Of a stretch of DNA of 64,000 nt, positions 36,391-47,159 are shown in pieces; position 1 is the first letter of the stretch; each line of letters opens with the position of its first letter. The translations under genes were made by a program, and so were the position numbers. This DNA is from Isoetes taiwanensis (lineage: Eukaryota; Streptophyta; Lycopodiopsida; Isoetales; Isoetaceae), in the NCBI GenBank assembly GCA_021234155.1, contig JAJEKV010000063.1:1272947-1336946 (forward strand). Direction: 5' to 3'. A model generated the notes under the pieces. That model was not told the DNA's origin and searched no databases. It saw nothing but the letters and a program-made list of their open reading frames with translations.

Positions 36391-36741
36391 TCAGAGGTGA
36401 CTCTCTAAATCCAGAAAACAATCCTCCAACCGATTAAAAACATCATACTGCTTCCTATTTTCATGGTATTTCAAGAGAGGAGCCCTTGCTCGCATGCTCT
36501 TCTGTTGGATCTCTCCCTGCAGAGAGCGTAAAACCGTGAACTCGTGGTCGCAAAAAATCTCGCCTTTAGAGCTACTCAAATCGTCTAACTTCGCCTGCAA
36601 TCTGCTCTCCATAAGGCCACTCAGACTATCAAACTTCGCTTCCAATCTGCCTTCCATGGCTTTAAGCCATGCCGGAACCTGCTCCGAAGAACCAGAAGCA
36701 TGCCTCTTCCTGAGCTTTACTGTACCAGATTTTGGGGCCAT
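36391..36741 (-). CDS. Small coiled-coil protein, unrecognised
   Basis: A 116-codon frame on the minus strand starts MAPKSGTVKLRKRHASGSSE. A basic N-terminus (residues 1-20) is followed by a heptad/11-residue repeat, AMEGRLEAKFDSLSGLMESR and LQAKLDDL (residues about 26-53), predicted to form a coiled coil. A Lys/Arg-rich tail follows. I chose this ATG over one 39 codons upstream because the upstream codons translate a tandem duplicated leader (a 45-bp unit, about 36,750-36,840) with hydrophobic, non-conserved residues. No family is recognised. It lies just inside the right 185-bp repeat. It could be the N-terminal exon of a host gene or a gag-like passenger. Confidence 0.4.
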   Translation of the reverse strand: MAPKSGTVKLRKRHASGSSEQVPAWLKAMEGRLEAKFDSLSGLMESRLQAKLDDLSSSKGEIFCDHEFTVLRSLQGEIQQKSMRARAPLLKYHENRKQYDVFNRLEDCFLDLESHL

Positions 36742-36853
36742 CACCAGAAACGTGGATGCAAAAACCGCTATGAAGCCTAAAAGGAACCGTGAGGAAACGT
36801 GGATGCAACAACAGCTATCAAGCCCCAAAAAGAACCGTGAAGAAAGAAAAAGT

Positions 36854-37038
36854 GCCAAACCGTAGGGAGAAGAAAGAAGAGGAAAGGAGATGTTTCAAGA
36901 GAGCTGATGAGCGAGAACATGACGAAGAAGCACATAAATAGGGAAAAGCACAAACTAACTGCTAACTACCAACCGCCTCCGTATTTCCAGAACCTCGTTT
37001 TCCTTCTATTCGTTGAAACGAAGGAAAACGTCATTTCT
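36854..37038. repeat. 185-bp direct repeat, right copy
   Basis: This matches 34,685-34,869. Sequence to its right (TATAAAATCTACAC) differs from that beyond the left copy, so the two copies bound a 2-kb unit or reflect a duplicated joint. Confidence 0.8.
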
Positions 37039-38659
37039 ATAAAATCTACACAAATTTAGACAATAACATAATGAAGAAAGGGGTCTATGCAATCTCAATA
37101 CTTACGATCACTACTCGGCACCCACAACACAAAAAACTTGCTTGTACGTCACCACTGGACACTATAACTTGATTAATTGTGTACAGTAAACAGTATTTAG
37201 TTGCGCTGGCCAAACACTGTTCATTGACCCTTCATATAATCTAAATTGGATATATGAGTTGTTCAAGAACAAAAAAAGAAAAAAAGAAAAAAGGAAAAAC
37301 ATGGGTAATTCACCAGCATGGCATTAGACCTTGGCATTTCGAATTAGACCTTGGCATTTACAATAGCAAGAACCCTTGTTCATGGCTTTGGTCTCTCCAT
37401 CACACATTACCAATGGTCCTATAAGTCATAAAGCCAATGGTTTGCATACCAATGGTTCTACAAGTCATAAAGCCAATGGTTTGCATAGTCCATGAGGCCG
37501 GACATGAGCTCTTGAAATATTTTATTTTCTATAGAATAGTTTTTAATTTGTACAACTTTTTATTTATCTACCAATATGGCTTTATTCCATGTGAACAGAG
37601 CCGACTTCACAACATTATTTAATGCCTATTGCTTAGAACAAGCTTTCCCAACCTTTATATAGGCTTAAAGCAATTGAGTCCAGCCCAGTAGCATGGCCTT
37701 ATTCCTTGGTAATTAAAATATCCTTGGCAATCAAAAAACATATCGTGGAACCTTATCCCTAAATTCGAGTTTATCTCTGAATTTTTTGTTCAATAGCAAA
37801 TGTCACGAACTTATGCATCAAATTTCTACGTCTGTACATCTCCAAACAAGCCGGATTTGATCATATATGCAGTTTAGGGTCACGGCAATGCATCAATCCA
37901 ATCATTTCTGTTGTTCATGCCTTCTGCCGACTTCTAGATCTGTGTCTACAAAAGCACCTATCCGGTGTCACTGTTCACCTATCCGATCTTCATATCATTA
38001 TATTTATATGTATTTTCTATATCTCAGACCATGCACTTCATGAACGATGACTTTCATCAAAGGTTTTCTTCCATTCAGGGAAAAATCCATTTACAGGTTA
38101 TGGTGCTTATTCACATGCAATTCTTCTAACTTCAACAAGATCTATGACCTGTTACAAAATATAACCTTAAATCATCTACAAGCAGATGAAACCAATGTAG
38201 AAACAAATGCAAAAATGTAAGAAACCTACTGTAAGAAATTGTAAGAAACCAGACATCAAATGCAAGCATTGTAGGTAACCTACTGCTTGTAGGAGATCAT
38301 TGTAAGAAACCAGACATGTCTATATATTCGAAGCAAAGTCTGAGAGAATTCTCAGAGAAGTATTACTCTTGTTGACAATAACTACTTGCTACAGAGCTTG
38401 CATGAGTTGGCAAAACTTTGGCCATAAGCTTGCAAAACTTTGGCCATACATGCCACACATCCGTTGGCTTGCAGAATTTCCACCAGGCCAAATAACTTAT
38501 ATTCTTTCATATTTAAACCTTATCCACCGGATCAGAGCAATACGACACTGCAAAACCATCCGACTCCTTTTCTGAAATCAACATGCCCACAAGAGAATAT
38601 ATGTTACATACATTCCAAGATTGAATTCCTAGTAATGCAATAAGAATTCTAAACATCTT
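37039..38659. other. AT-rich stretch with short tandem duplications
   Basis: No gene was recognised. It contains two 39-bp units (37,409-37,447 and 37,448-37,486), a TGTAAGAAACC-type repeat (38,214-38,315) and a 22-bp duplication of GCAAAACTTTGGCCATA (about 38,408-38,448). The sequence resembles intron or intergenic DNA. Confidence 0.5.
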
Positions 38660-38844
38660 AAATTAACATAAGATGCCTAACCCTGACTGTGCAAAACACT
38701 TGCAAACAAATCAAGATAACCATGAGTGATGTTTTAAATTCAATGCTATGGTGGTCTGCAGAAAGGAACAGAAATATCAAACAACTATAAACAAGCCCCA
38801 TCAGCAGTGACAGATTAGTTATGCATACCTTTAATTGAGTTCAT
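38660..38844. repeat. 185-bp direct repeat upstream of hAT 3' end, left copy
   Basis: This is repeated at 39,340-39,520 with about 10 small differences. The right copy joins directly to the end of the hAT coding region, so it is part of the transposon's 3' region. The left copy stands alone 0.5 kb away. Confidence 0.8.
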
Positions 38845-39339
38845 GCATAATTGACTCTGGGTGCCTATGCAGAAAGGACTAGGAGCTACTTGCATGGCTG
38901 GCAAATTATAGTACAGTTATTAGAGTGGAGGTAAGAACTTTTGAATCCTGTACTCATCCTATCCCCCAGCCATCTCAGTTTTTGTTCGCAAAAAGAGATA
39001 CACGAGTCCATGACTTGCCTTTTCTGTCTGGATATGGGAGTCAAGAGGTATGACTTCCTTATCTTTACTGGTCCCTGTTTTGGAAAGCAAATTTTGCATC
39101 ATCTTATCTACAGGCGTTTTGCCTCTGCTCCATTATGTGGACTAGGATTGAGCTGCATTGCTAGCATAGCAATTGCTAAGTCACATTGCTGCAGCTTTGG
39201 AGGTGGATAATGCGCCCTTAAATAAGGGGCGTCCAGACGAGGCACATATCATTAAGTCCCAGATGGGTTATTATATGTTGAATACCTCTATTCCATGCGG
39301 GTTGATGACTAAGCACTGTGTTGACATGGCAGAGCACGC

Positions 39340-39520
39340 AAATTAACATAAGATGCCTAACCGCGGCAAAAACACTTGCAAACAAATCAAGATAACCGTG
39401 AGTGATGTTTTAAATTCAATGCTATGGTGGTGCAGAAAGGAACAGTAAATATCAAATGTACCGTAAACAAGGCCCATCAACAGTGACAGATTAGTTATGC
39501 ATACCTTTAATTGAGTTCAT
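39340..39520. repeat. 185-bp direct repeat, right copy, at the hAT 3' end
   Basis: This copy continues straight into the hAT C-terminal coding frame. The 0.5 kb between the copies (38,845-39,339) has no recognisable gene. Confidence 0.8.
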
Positions 39521-39529
39521 ACAAATTGT

Positions 39530-40617
39530 TGTCATGCTGCAGATTATATCCACATTCATTGATGTTGCCTTGGAGCTTTCCACTTCTGCACGTGTTTTTG
39601 AAACACCACGTCGTTTGCAATCATCCTTCCACAACTCATAAGCCTTTTCATATGGAAAACTATCTAAATCATAATCTGAACTGTAGATTCTCAAAGCTGC
39701 ATCTAAGCTGCCATCTAATCTATTCCTTAGCTTATTTTTTAAGAAAGTCATGGTACTAAAACACCTCTCGTCCTCCACGCTACCAAGTATCATGCATAAG
39801 CATAATTCTGCTAATTTAAAATATTCTGAAAGAGAGACCTGCAACACACTATTGGAGCCTATCTTCTGTCAGAGACGAGTCGGAGCTCCAAATTCTAGAG
39901 GATCCTCAAGCTCTTGAAACTGTTTATACATTGTTTCACCAAAAAGTTTTGATTGCAGCTTAAGCTCTTCCCAATCTAAGATACCATCAATTGTCTCACA
40001 TCCAATTGTCTTACGCGAACAAAAATGCTTCTGAATAACTGCTGACTTCTCCACAAAATTCTTGGATACCACAGAATTGCCCTGCAGATTATTCCAGAAT
40101 TGAGGAAAAACAATACCAATTGCTTCTAGGATGTCCATATGCGGAAACCTGCTACGTAATTCATGACCTAAATTTCTTGCCACCTGCACACATCCATAAA
40201 CATTAGAAAAATATCTTACCAAATACCTACACAATGCAAAAACATTAAATAGGACTCACTTGTCTCATGTGAGCCTGAACTTTATCCATGAATACCTTCA
40301 CATCAGAATTTTTAAAATCACATTTTTGGTAATGACCGCCTCTTCCACTATTTTGTCTAACATGCATTCGAATAAATTTACCTTTCACATGAATGCAAAG
40401 GATACCACTAGGGTCATATCGCAAAAAGCTTGATGATGTCTCAATAGCTGCCATTTTATTCCACAAATGAAATATTTCTTTCTTAGATTGGAAACAAGAC
40501 TGACCTGTCTTTATGTTATCAGCATACAAATACTCAAGATCCGTTTGCAACATTTTTCGAGCCAATGTATATTCAGGTATGAAGATATTCCTGTCTTGTG
40601 AAATTTTAATCAACAAC
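39530..40617 (-). mobile_element. hAT transposase, C-terminal part
   Basis: Three consecutive minus-strand frames encode the C-terminal half of a hAT-superfamily transposase. The most C-terminal (about 39,560-39,840) has the hAT dimerisation signature SVEDERCFSTMTFLKNKLRN, preceded by LAELCLCMILG. Upstream frames (39,869-40,234 and 40,245-40,617) contain CVQVARNLGHELRSRFPHMD and the region that usually separates the catalytic Asp and Glu in KIAA1586/zinc-finger-862-like hAT proteins. The coding frame is interrupted by stops and frame changes near 39,850 and 40,240, so it is inactive. At 40,617 a gypsy element intervenes; the N-terminal part resumes at 49,855. DNA transposition by cut-and-paste is the known role of the family. 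Confidence 0.72.
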
Positions 40618-41754
40618 TGCTTCAAACCTAAATCTGGAAATGAGCTCGAATCATGCCAGAATCGAATTTTTAAGCTATAAAAACTACCTAACCCTGGACT
40701 CCCGCTCTTAAGCATCATATTAAGCCTAAATCTAAGCCCTAAGATGCCGGAATCATTAAATTCAAACTTATATACCAGGGGATCATTGACAGAAGTTTTT
40801 TGAAAGTCCAGAAGCGCTCAAACCTTACAGTGAGCATTCCTAAGCAGGACTTGAAGGATTTGTGAAGACTCTGAGTATTCCCCAATCGGATCCAAAGAGA
40901 TTTGGTTGAATTTATCTTTAAAATTATTTGATGACCTGAAGTTGATATTTTCTTGCATTTGAAGTACTGAAGTACCACTATCCACTATTATTATGATTGA
41001 TTTACCTCCACATCAATGAAAATTTGATGCCAAGTTGAAGAAATTCAATCTGATATGATTCTTGACAATTCTGTCTTTTCAAAAATCCTACAGAAAATTC
41101 CCCTATGTTCTTAATTGTTTTTGGTCCAGTTGCACTCAATCCCTGAGACATCTAAGACCCATATGCTTTGAAAAAACCCAAAAATTCCATTTACAACTCG
41201 AAGTTAGCAAAATTTGCATTCTGCTTTTGATCGTTTTAATCGTATTTTGCAAAATCCTAATGCAAAAAATACTTATGAGCATCCAAATGAAGATCTGATA
41301 TCATGCCCACACCCGTGATACCCTTTTGATATATTGGCTTTGAAAAATTCCCAAAAAGTGGTCAGAAACTCTAGTTCCATTTTCCTGATCACTGTTTTAC
41401 AGTTTGATTGCCATTGACCAATTTTTGACTCCACTTTAAGCTTGAATATCTCTCAGGATAATGATCCGACTTGGTCACGGATTTTACCATTAGCTTCTTG
41501 CAACTTTTTTGTGCCAGTCTAAATTGTCTGACCAAAAGATTCAATTCATTATAGACTGCTACACCAATTTGAGTCAAGATTCCATTTTCTAGAAATGGGA
41601 AAGGTATGAAAACTTTGAGTTTTTGACTCTTTTGATATATTTATCTTCCATAGACTGATCACCTTAAGTGATCTGGAGGTCCTAACCCCAATTTGGGTTT
41701 ATACTCAAGTTGGCTTATTGTGGTTGACCTTTGAAGCCAGGTTGAGGGTCAACA
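40618..41754 (+). repeat. 5' LTR of the gypsy element
   Basis: It starts TGCTTCAAACC and ends GGTCAACA (TG...CA), 1,137 bp. Its partner is at 48,719-49,854. Open frames within it are not coding. Confidence 0.88.
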
Positions 41755-41799
41755 TTTTGGAGGTCCTACCGATATCCTACCTGGATCTTGAGAACTCAT

Positions 41800-42870
41800 G
41801 GCTTCAAAACAGAAATTTCCAGCAGAACAAGAACCAATGGAAGACCAAGAAGCTTCAGAACCCTGCAGAGATAGATCTCTTCCCCCAAAATTTTCAATTA
41901 GATTACTTCAGAGTATGCCTTACCAGTTTGAATTGAATGTGCCTACTCCATTGCCTACTTTTGATTCCAAAGATGAGTGCTAATACCTTCCTAAGGATTT
42001 TTTGAAGATTACTACGAGATTATGGCTTTAAAAAGGATGCAAGTTGTCACAATTTCAAAAGTGTTTTAAAGAGGAGAGTGAAGTCGGTGCTTGGTCGACT
42101 TATGAGAAACTCATGGGAACCACTTCCGGGATGATCTTGTCACCAAATTTTTAGACAGTTTGGAAAACTTGTCGCTCCCAAGGATCTTGTTAATGAATTG
42201 CAAAATTTCTATTTATGCAGTGAAAGTGTTAGTCAATACAAGGAAAGGTTCAGCACTTTCATGAATAGATGTCAGAAGGGCCAAGTTACCATCCCCACGC
42301 TTTTCTTGGTATCCTCCTTTATCAAAGGCCTATCTTCTAGACCAGAAATTCAAAGAAAACTTATCAAGATTCAAGCTGCAGAGGGTTTTGATTCCATTTA
42401 CAAAGTCTTTGCCAAGACAACTGAGTTGACCAAAATGCTTTCTATCCTGCCAGAAAAACACAATAGCTTTCATCATGACCCCTTCTACCCTGATGCCATT
42501 GATGGTCCTTATGAACCTCACCATTCTGTTCCTATCTATGCCGTGCATAAAGAAAAGAAAAAAACCAAAGATGAAGAAGCTGATTCTCAAATTTCAGAGG
42601 TTAAAGCAGACTTGACAAAGGTAACCAAGCTTTAGCGTATGACCAAACAACTTGTGGAGCTCAAAGCAAGGGGGGGCAGGTAGAACTTATCCTGAATGTA
42701 TTCATTGCAATAGAACTTCACATCCAGCTGACATTTGCTATTGGCAAATATGTCCTAAATGTAAAAAAAAAGGTCATTTTGGTAGAGAATGTCCAGTTTG
42801 TGCTTTTTGCAAGGAGATTGGTCATACTGACCTTAGGTGTTCTGTCAAAGAATATTTTGCCAAGCAAGAG
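41800..42870 (+). mobile_element. gag region of the gypsy element with zinc knuckle
   Basis: The gag part contains an SQYKERFSTFMNRCQKG-type capsid stretch and, near 42,750, the knuckle CPKCKKKGHFGREC (CX2CX4HX4C) that binds RNA. A second Cys-rich stretch follows at once. Fossil; broken. Confidence 0.75.
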
Positions 42871-43249
42871 AGAGAGAAAAAACCGGAGGCAACTCCCCAT
42901 GTAAGGTTTGCTGAATCTACTAGTTCTATAAGGTTTGTGCAGGCTATAGAAATGCCAAAGACTGAGGAAGTAACGGTGGTACAAACCAGAAGCATGGGAG
43001 AGGTCCATAGACCTGCTGAACCTAATAAACTTGTTCCAGAGCATTCAAGGAGGTAAACATTGCCACCACCTTCTGTTACAGAAGTTCCTCCCCAAGAAAT
43101 AGCTCCACCTCCTCAACAAAAGTATGGTAAGAGAGATCAAGATCTTGATGAATTAGATGTGTTATTAAAAAATTCTAAAGTAAGTGTGGATTTATTTACT
43201 TTGTTAAAGATTGCACCTAGTTATAGGAAAAAATTATTGCAACAAACTA

Positions 43250-43620
43250 CCTTTAGTGAGGCAGTGGCTTGTGTAGGCATTGCAAATGAGGAAGATCCAG
43301 GTGCATTTATGTGTTCAGCTACTCTAGGAGGGTACTCCTTTTCTAATGTGTTGCTAGATGGTGGATCACCCTTCAATATTATGCCTTATCATGTTATGAA
43401 ACAATGTGGCCTCGAGATAGATAAAAGATCATCTGTTTTGTTAAAATCCTTTTCTAATGCTAAAATAGCACCAGTTGGTATTGTGACTAAAAGTTCCTGT
43501 TAATACTGAAGGCATTGTTGTAGCTGCCAACTTTGTTGTTGTTGCTTTTGAGGATTTGGGAGAAGATGCAGATATATATGATCTTTTGCTAGGAAGAAGG
43601 TGGATGGCCACAGTTGATGC
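43250..43620 (+). mobile_element. Aspartic protease region of the gypsy element
   Basis: The stretch LLDGGSPFNIMPYHVMKQCG corresponds to the catalytic loop of retroelement aspartic proteases (usually D[ST]G[AS]), followed by the DLLLGRRWM block. It lies between gag and the RNase H-like part, as expected for gypsy elements. Fossil; broken. Confidence 0.65.
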
Positions 43621-43849
43621 TAGGCCAACTGGTTCAGAAGGAGGTGCACCATTTCAAATGGTACCCAAGTGGCCACAATCTACAACTGGATGGTTCTTAT
43701 GGCTTCAAGGATGAGGTACACTTTATTAAAGAAATGCTTATAGAAGTGCCTCTAGGATCTTATAGCTTAGCAACCTCTAGCACAAAGAAAATTGATTTGA
43801 TTCCCTTTGATTAGGGAATGCATTACCCTCTTAGAATGGTAAAGAAGGT

Positions 43850-44240
43850 TGTTTATGGTTTGATGGAGGGATTTCAAAGAAATTAAATGTAGCTTCATCT
43901 ACTGCCTATACTAAAGGATACTTCTAATAAACTCTTGGCTAAAGTAGGAAGGATTTTTCCCGATGATAACTTCCAATGTAGCGTAGTATAAAGCTTTAAT
44001 TGCAGGTCTCCAAGAAGCTAAGGCTATGGACATTTCAATCATACACATTTATGGAGATTCTCAATTGGTTTGCAGACAGGTTAGTGGTGAATATCAGGCC
44101 AAGAATGCTGACATGAAGTCTCTGAGAAACCAGGTAATGGGAATGCTTGCCTATTTTACTTCCTGGAAAATCACTCATATCCCAAGGGAGCAGAATTGGG
44201 AAGCTGATGCTTTGTGCAGAGATACCTTAATGACTTATTT
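43850..44240 (+). mobile_element. Additional RNase H-like domain upstream of reverse transcriptase
   Basis: The translation shows ALIAGLQEAKAMDISIIHIY, GDSQLVCRQVSGEYQ and, near 44,170-44,215, ITHIPREQNWEADAL. This is the pattern of plant/archaeal-type RNase H (aRNH), with a FDGG block earlier on. In plant Tat elements such a domain normally follows the native RNase H, but here it precedes reverse transcriptase. Fossil. Confidence 0.68.
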
Positions 44241-44479
44241 ATCTGAAGGAGCTATACCAGAGGAAGATCTTGATGAGGACGAGGCTAAGGAATTTTGCCC
44301 CATATTAGTTATAAATGCATCACAAGAAGAAGCAACCAATGAAGTTGTTATTAATAAACATGGCCAGCAAAGAACTCTGTTTGTGGGAGATCTCTTTGAT
44401 ACACAAAACAAGGAAGAGATTACCAAATTCTTTGAAGAAAGAAGTGATGTGTTTGCTTGGGATTATTCTGAGCTCATTG

Positions 44480-45050
44480 GTATCAAGGAAGAGGTGTGTC
44501 AATTTGAAATTAAAATTAAGGAGGGGTGTAAACCCGTTTTCCAGAAGTTAAGGAGGATCAATGCTTCAATTTTAGATCTAATCAAAGATGAGTTGCATAA
44601 GATGTTGGATGCAGGTGTTATTGTGGAGATTATTAATCCTGAACGGGTGTCATGCATTGTTCCAATGGAAAAAAAGAATGGTGCTTTGAGAATCTGTATA
44701 GATTATCGAGACCTGAACAAAGTCACCATAAAAGATTGTTATCCTTTGCCTTTTCTAGAAGAAATTCTATATGCTGTTGCAGGGAAAGACATGTACTCAT
44801 TTTTGGATGGTTTTTCAGGGTTTAATCAGATCAGTATCAAAGAGGAAGATCAGCCAAAGACTTCATTTATCACTCCCTGGGGTACATATGCTATGAAAAG
44901 AATGCCATTTGGCCTAATGAATGCCCCAGCTACTTTCCAAAGGGCAATGGATGTTATTTTCAAAACCATGTCTGCTGAAGAGTTTAGGGTGTATCTAGAT
45001 GACCTTTGTCTGGGTTCTCACTCTACTAATCATGTGGAATTACTTGCAAA
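44480..45050 (+). mobile_element. Reverse transcriptase region of the gypsy element
   Basis: Conserved blocks are in order: INASILDLIKDELHKMLDAG, LRICIDYRDLNKVTIKDCYP, YSFLDGFSGFNQI, MPFGLMNAPATFQRAMD and VYLDDL. These are typical of Ty3/gypsy reverse transcriptase. The longest uninterrupted frame of the element covers this part. Confidence 0.85.
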
Positions 45051-45099
45051 AATTTGCTCTTTATGCAGGAGTTCAGGAGTTAATCTAAATCCAAAAAAG

Positions 45100-45700
45100 T
45101 GCATCTTCTTTGCATCAAAAGGACAACTTTTAGGACATGAAGTATCCAATCAAGGTATTCAAGTTGCTCAAGATAAGATTGAAGCCCTCAAAAAGCTAGC
45201 ATCCCCCAAGAATTTAAAGCAGGTTAAGAGCTTTATTGGTATGACAAGTTTCCTTAGAATGTATATTCCAAATTTTGCTCATATCTTGAGTCCCATTTCT
45301 AAGTTGACCAGGGTAGGTAAATTTTCTAAGTCTGAAAGCAAGCACATACCTGTCACATGGACTTCAGAATGCCAAGAGGCTTTTGACTTTCTCATTTCAT
45401 CCATATGTGAAGCTACTCTTTTGAAAAAACCAAATCTGAGCATGCCATTTGAAGTTTATATCACTGTTACTAAAAAGGCCATAGGTTTAGCCATTTTGCA
45501 GGATAAGCATACCATAGTTTTTGCAAGTTAACAATGGTCTGCTCTTGAAGAAAGATAGACCAGAATAGAAAAAAGTGCCGCTGCTCTCATGTTTCTTATT
45601 AATAGACAAGGACATTTGCTTTTGAAAAGCCAAGTCCAAGTCTACAGCAAAACCCAATGGGTTTGCTATTTGGTAAGGCAACTAATAAACCAAAGATCCA
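45100..45700 (+). mobile_element. Reverse transcriptase connection and native RNase H region
   Basis: GQLLGHEVSNQGIQVAQDKI and KSFIGMTSFLRMYIPNFAHI are the post-catalytic blocks of gypsy reverse transcriptase. MPFEVYITVTKKAIGLAILQ marks the start of the usual gypsy RNase H. The element therefore has two RNase H-like regions. Fossil; broken. Confidence 0.7.
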
Positions 45701-46029
45701 GAGATGGGCTTGTAAGTTGCAAAGTTATGATATTTCTGTAAAGGAGTTGCGTTTGGCACGAAATCCTAGCCTCTACTTGCCTTACATATTTTTTGACCAT
45801 GAAGATGAATTGGATACTACTGACACGTCACTTGCAGTGGCACATTTAGAGGTAACTCAAGAAGATTCAGCCAAGGGAGGATGGCAGCAACCTATTAGAG
45901 ATTTTCTACAATATGGGATCATCTCTCCAAGCTTCACTCCGAGTCAGAAAAGGAGATTCAAGGACAAGTGCAGACAATTCAAGCTGATAGACAATGTCTT
46001 ATGCAAAGTTAACCGAGATGGGATCTTGT

Positions 46030-47080
46030 TGAGATGTGCAAATGAAGATGAGTCTGCCTTGATTATTAGGGAGATGCATAAAGGTATCTGTGGAGGACAT
46101 TTTGCTGGGGATACCACTGCAAAAAAGATTCTCAGGTCTGGATATTATTGGCCTACTGTTTTTAGAGATTGCTATGAGATCATAAAAACTTGCCATCAAT
46201 GTCAGATTTTTAGCAAAAGAATTTTATTGCCAGCTGCCTTGAATCCTATCATATCTCCAGGACCTTTTCAAATTTGAGGGCTAGATTATATTGGCCCCAT
46301 TAATCCTTCTTCTACAGGTCAACATCAACATATTATTGTGGCTACAGATTATTTTACTAAATGGGCAGAAGCCATACCTTTGAGGCAGGCCAATGCCTTC
46401 ACAACTGCAAGGTTTTTACATGAATATGTTTGTTCTAGGTTTGGTATTCCTTTCCAGTTACATTCTGAAAGAGGTACCCCTTTTGTTAATGAAGTCATTG
46501 CTAACTTGTTGAGCATTTTGAAGGTCAAGCATACCAAAAGCTCTTCATATTATCCTCAGGGTAATGGACAAGCTGAAGCTACTAACAAAGTGTTAAAAAA
46601 TATTTTGCAGAAGACAGTTGAGGTTAACAAGAGGGATTGGCATATCAAAATAGTGGATGCACTTTGGGCTTATAGAGTCACTATCAAAACAGCTACAAAT
46701 CACACACCTTTCAATTTGGTATATGGCATAGAGGCAATTTTACCAGTAGAACTTGAGTTACCTTCCTTGAGATTAGCTCATAAATTGTGATTACCTTTTG
46801 AACATGCCTTACAGGAAAGATTGGACGCCCTGTTACATCTAGATGAGTATAGAATGGAGGCTGAGAATACTAGTTTGCTGAAAAAGGCTAAAGATCTGGC
46901 TGCATTCAAGGCTGCACACAAAATATAGGGTACTTTTAGAAAGGGAGAGCTTGTCCTCAAATGGAACAAGTCAAAGGAATATTCAGCTGGCAAATTTGAT
47001 AATATTTGGGAAGGACCCTTTATAGTGCTAGAATCTGCAGGTACCAACTCTTATTGGTTACAAGAGGTTGCTTCAGGAAT
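46030..47080 (+). mobile_element. Integrase region of the gypsy element
   Basis: The N-terminal zinc-binding HHCC module (MHKGICGGHFAGDT...TCHQCQIF, about 46,070-46,215) is followed by the core region with ATDYFTKWAEAIPL and YYPQGNGQAEATNKVLK, then a C-terminal WEGPFIV block near 47,010. The order RT-RNase H-integrase is the Ty3/gypsy hallmark. Fossil; broken. Confidence 0.8.
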
Positions 47081-47159
47081 GCCATTGCCAAACCCTATCA
47101 ATATCCTGCATTTGAAAAGGTATTGGGACCAGCATGCTTGCTTGTCCCTCTTTTTACAT

